A stretch of 15,947 nt of DNA, from assembly GCA_900766585.1 (NCBI GenBank), contig CAAFVV010000008.1:1-15947 (forward strand). The letters are read 5' to 3'. The notes beneath the pieces are model-generated. The model saw only the letters and a list, made by a program, of their open reading frames with translations. It was not told the DNA's origin and did no database searches. Position 1 is the first letter of the stretch; each line of letters starts with the position of its first letter. Source of the DNA: Clostridia bacterium. Lineage in GTDB: Bacteria; Bacillota; Clostridia; Oscillospirales; Acutalibacteraceae. A program made the translations under genes and the position numbers. Shown here piece by piece: positions 15,261-15,947 of the stretch.

Positions 15261-15818
15261 ATGGACTATCTGTCGAAAGTCATGACGGCGGCTATATGGG
15301 GAGAACAGCCGCCGGAAGCTCCTGTATGGAATCAATGGGTGCATAAAAGCAGGGGGATCACGCATTGTGAAACGTGTCTGTCTCTGCATGGGCGGTGGTT
15401 TCTGCGGGAAAAGACACCACAGTGGCCGCACCATGCCTACTGTCACTGTGAGCTGGAGAACGTGCCGTACAGCGATGTGCTGAAACAGTGTCGGGCGGTG
15501 TGTGCCTATGCGAAAATCGACCCCTATTTTTTCAATCCCGAAAAAGCGTATTCTCATACCAAAGAAAGAATGCTTGCGGAATGGGGATATGTGATCACAG
15601 ACGCCGCGTGGATGCAGCAGGAGTTTGAACGGCAAGGGCTGGAAAAGTATATCAACGGGGAGTATACTCTGGGAAAGCTGGACAAAAAGGGACAGCGGAT
15701 CAGCATCCGCGTGGAGATCCCGCGGAAAGATCAGGCAGGTACGGTGAGCTTCATCACGGGATGGATGGTTCATCCCAACGGAGAGATCCGTTTAACTACA
15801 CCATATGGAGGGAAATGA
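15261..15818 (+). CDS. Phage head-morphogenesis-like Cys/His motif fused to a possible toxin/nuclease domain
   Basis: This 185-residue protein starts 10 bases after AGGAGG. Residues 35-63 carry HCETC (Cys36, Cys39) ... Gly44 ... PHHAYCHC (Cys61, Cys63), the pattern seen at the C-terminus of SPP1 gp7/Mu F-type minor head proteins, but the long helical body of those proteins is absent. Residues about 77-185 form a separate compact domain (DPYFFNPEKAYSHTKE ... WMQQEFERQGLEKY ... GQRISIRVEI ... GWMVHPNGEIRLTTPYGG). Phage-associated and polymorphic-toxin nucleases of the BECR group have similar size and placement after such a motif; this is a resemblance from memory, not a match. The neighbour one base downstream could be its antidote. 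Own promoter and lower GC than the cluster suggest an accessory, probably phage-derived, unit. Function is uncertain. Confidence 0.6.
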   Translation: MDYLSKVMTAAIWGEQPPEAPVWNQWVHKSRGITHCETCLSLHGRWFLREKTPQWPHHAYCHCELENVPYSDVLKQCRAVCAYAKIDPYFFNPEKAYSHTKERMLAEWGYVITDAAWMQQEFERQGLEKYINGEYTLGKLDKKGQRISIRVEIPRKDQAGTVSFITGWMVHPNGEIRLTTPYGGK

Positions 15819-15819
15819 C

Positions 15820-15947
15820 ATGAAAGAGATGGATCCTGTGCGCGTAACCGTGGAAAAAGAGGAGTACGCCAAAGAGGGAGTACACAAGGGAATGGAGGGC
15901 TGGATCTGCCTAGATGGCTGTGTCAACGGGTACTGGTATGTGAACTT
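15820..15947 (+). CDS. Small protein, 3' end cut by window; possible immunity partner
   Basis: Only the first 42 residues are present. ATG 15820 follows the previous stop by one base and has a strong GGAGGGA site (15807-15813), so the two genes are co-transcribed and probably translationally coupled. The visible part (MKEMDPVRVTVEKEEYAKEG, then VHKGMEGWIC and NGYWYVNF) looks like a small SH3-like beta-barrel with the GV-KGM-G turn seen in DUF4926-like and some immunity proteins. That is a weak likeness. Its coupling to a toxin-like gene is the main argument for an antidote role. Confidence 0.55.
   Translation, partial: MKEMDPVRVTVEKEEYAKEGVHKGMEGWICLDGCVNGYWYVN

Noticed and set aside
1..15947. 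CRISPR arrays, tRNA or rRNA genes, insertion sequences, replication origin
   Set aside because: I found no regularly spaced short repeats, no tRNA-like or rRNA-like stretches and no transposase motifs.

Overview
The window looks like chromosome of a GC-rich, low-GC-lineage-type Gram-positive gut bacterium (Clostridia, probably an Oscillospiraceae/Ruminococcaceae relative). This is inferred from strong AGGAGG-type ribosome binding sites, lipobox lipoproteins, a sortase-type C-terminus, Listeria/InlB-like repeats and pectate-lyase-3-type beta-helix proteins. Every gene I can support is on the + strand. The long minus-strand reading frames are GC-driven shadows.

Layout. Positions 1-435 hold a piece of the ATPase/helicase part of a very large mobile-element (ICE-type) methylase-helicase. 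It stops abruptly, in frame, at the start codon of an unrelated lipoprotein, so the left end is a rearrangement or a chimeric join. Positions 436-15072 hold a compact six-gene, one-direction cluster: a solute-binding-type lipoprotein (436-1998); a 1106-residue modular surface protein with five related sugar-binding-like modules, two InlB-like repeats and an NPATG sorting signal (2075-5395); a lipoprotein with two pectate-lyase-3-type beta-helix domains (5481-8744); its signal-less paralogue with the same two-domain layout (8780-11140); and two signal-less TIM-barrel proteins that look like unassigned glycoside hydrolases (11236-12951, TTG start; 12976-15072, DUF6259-like). Strong hairpins without a T-tract lie in the first two intergenic gaps. 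A good internal promoter candidate with an adjoining palindrome lies before the fifth gene. An intrinsic terminator at 15082-15122 closes the cluster.

Positions 15123-15947 start a new unit. After a promoter region comes a 185-residue protein that joins a phage head-morphogenesis-like Cys/His motif to a compact C-terminal domain resembling a toxin or nuclease. It is followed one base later by a small, cut-off gene. This resembles a phage-derived toxin/immunity-type pair.

Working model (inference). The cluster would be a glycan capture and breakdown system: a cell-wall protein and two lipoproteins bind and trim a polysaccharide outside, and three cytoplasmic proteins process what is imported. 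No permease, ATPase, sortase or regulator is present in the window, so transport would rely on genes elsewhere. The combination of a secreted and a cytosolic copy of the same double beta-helix protein with two orphan TIM-barrel proteins is the best candidate here for a poorly described system.
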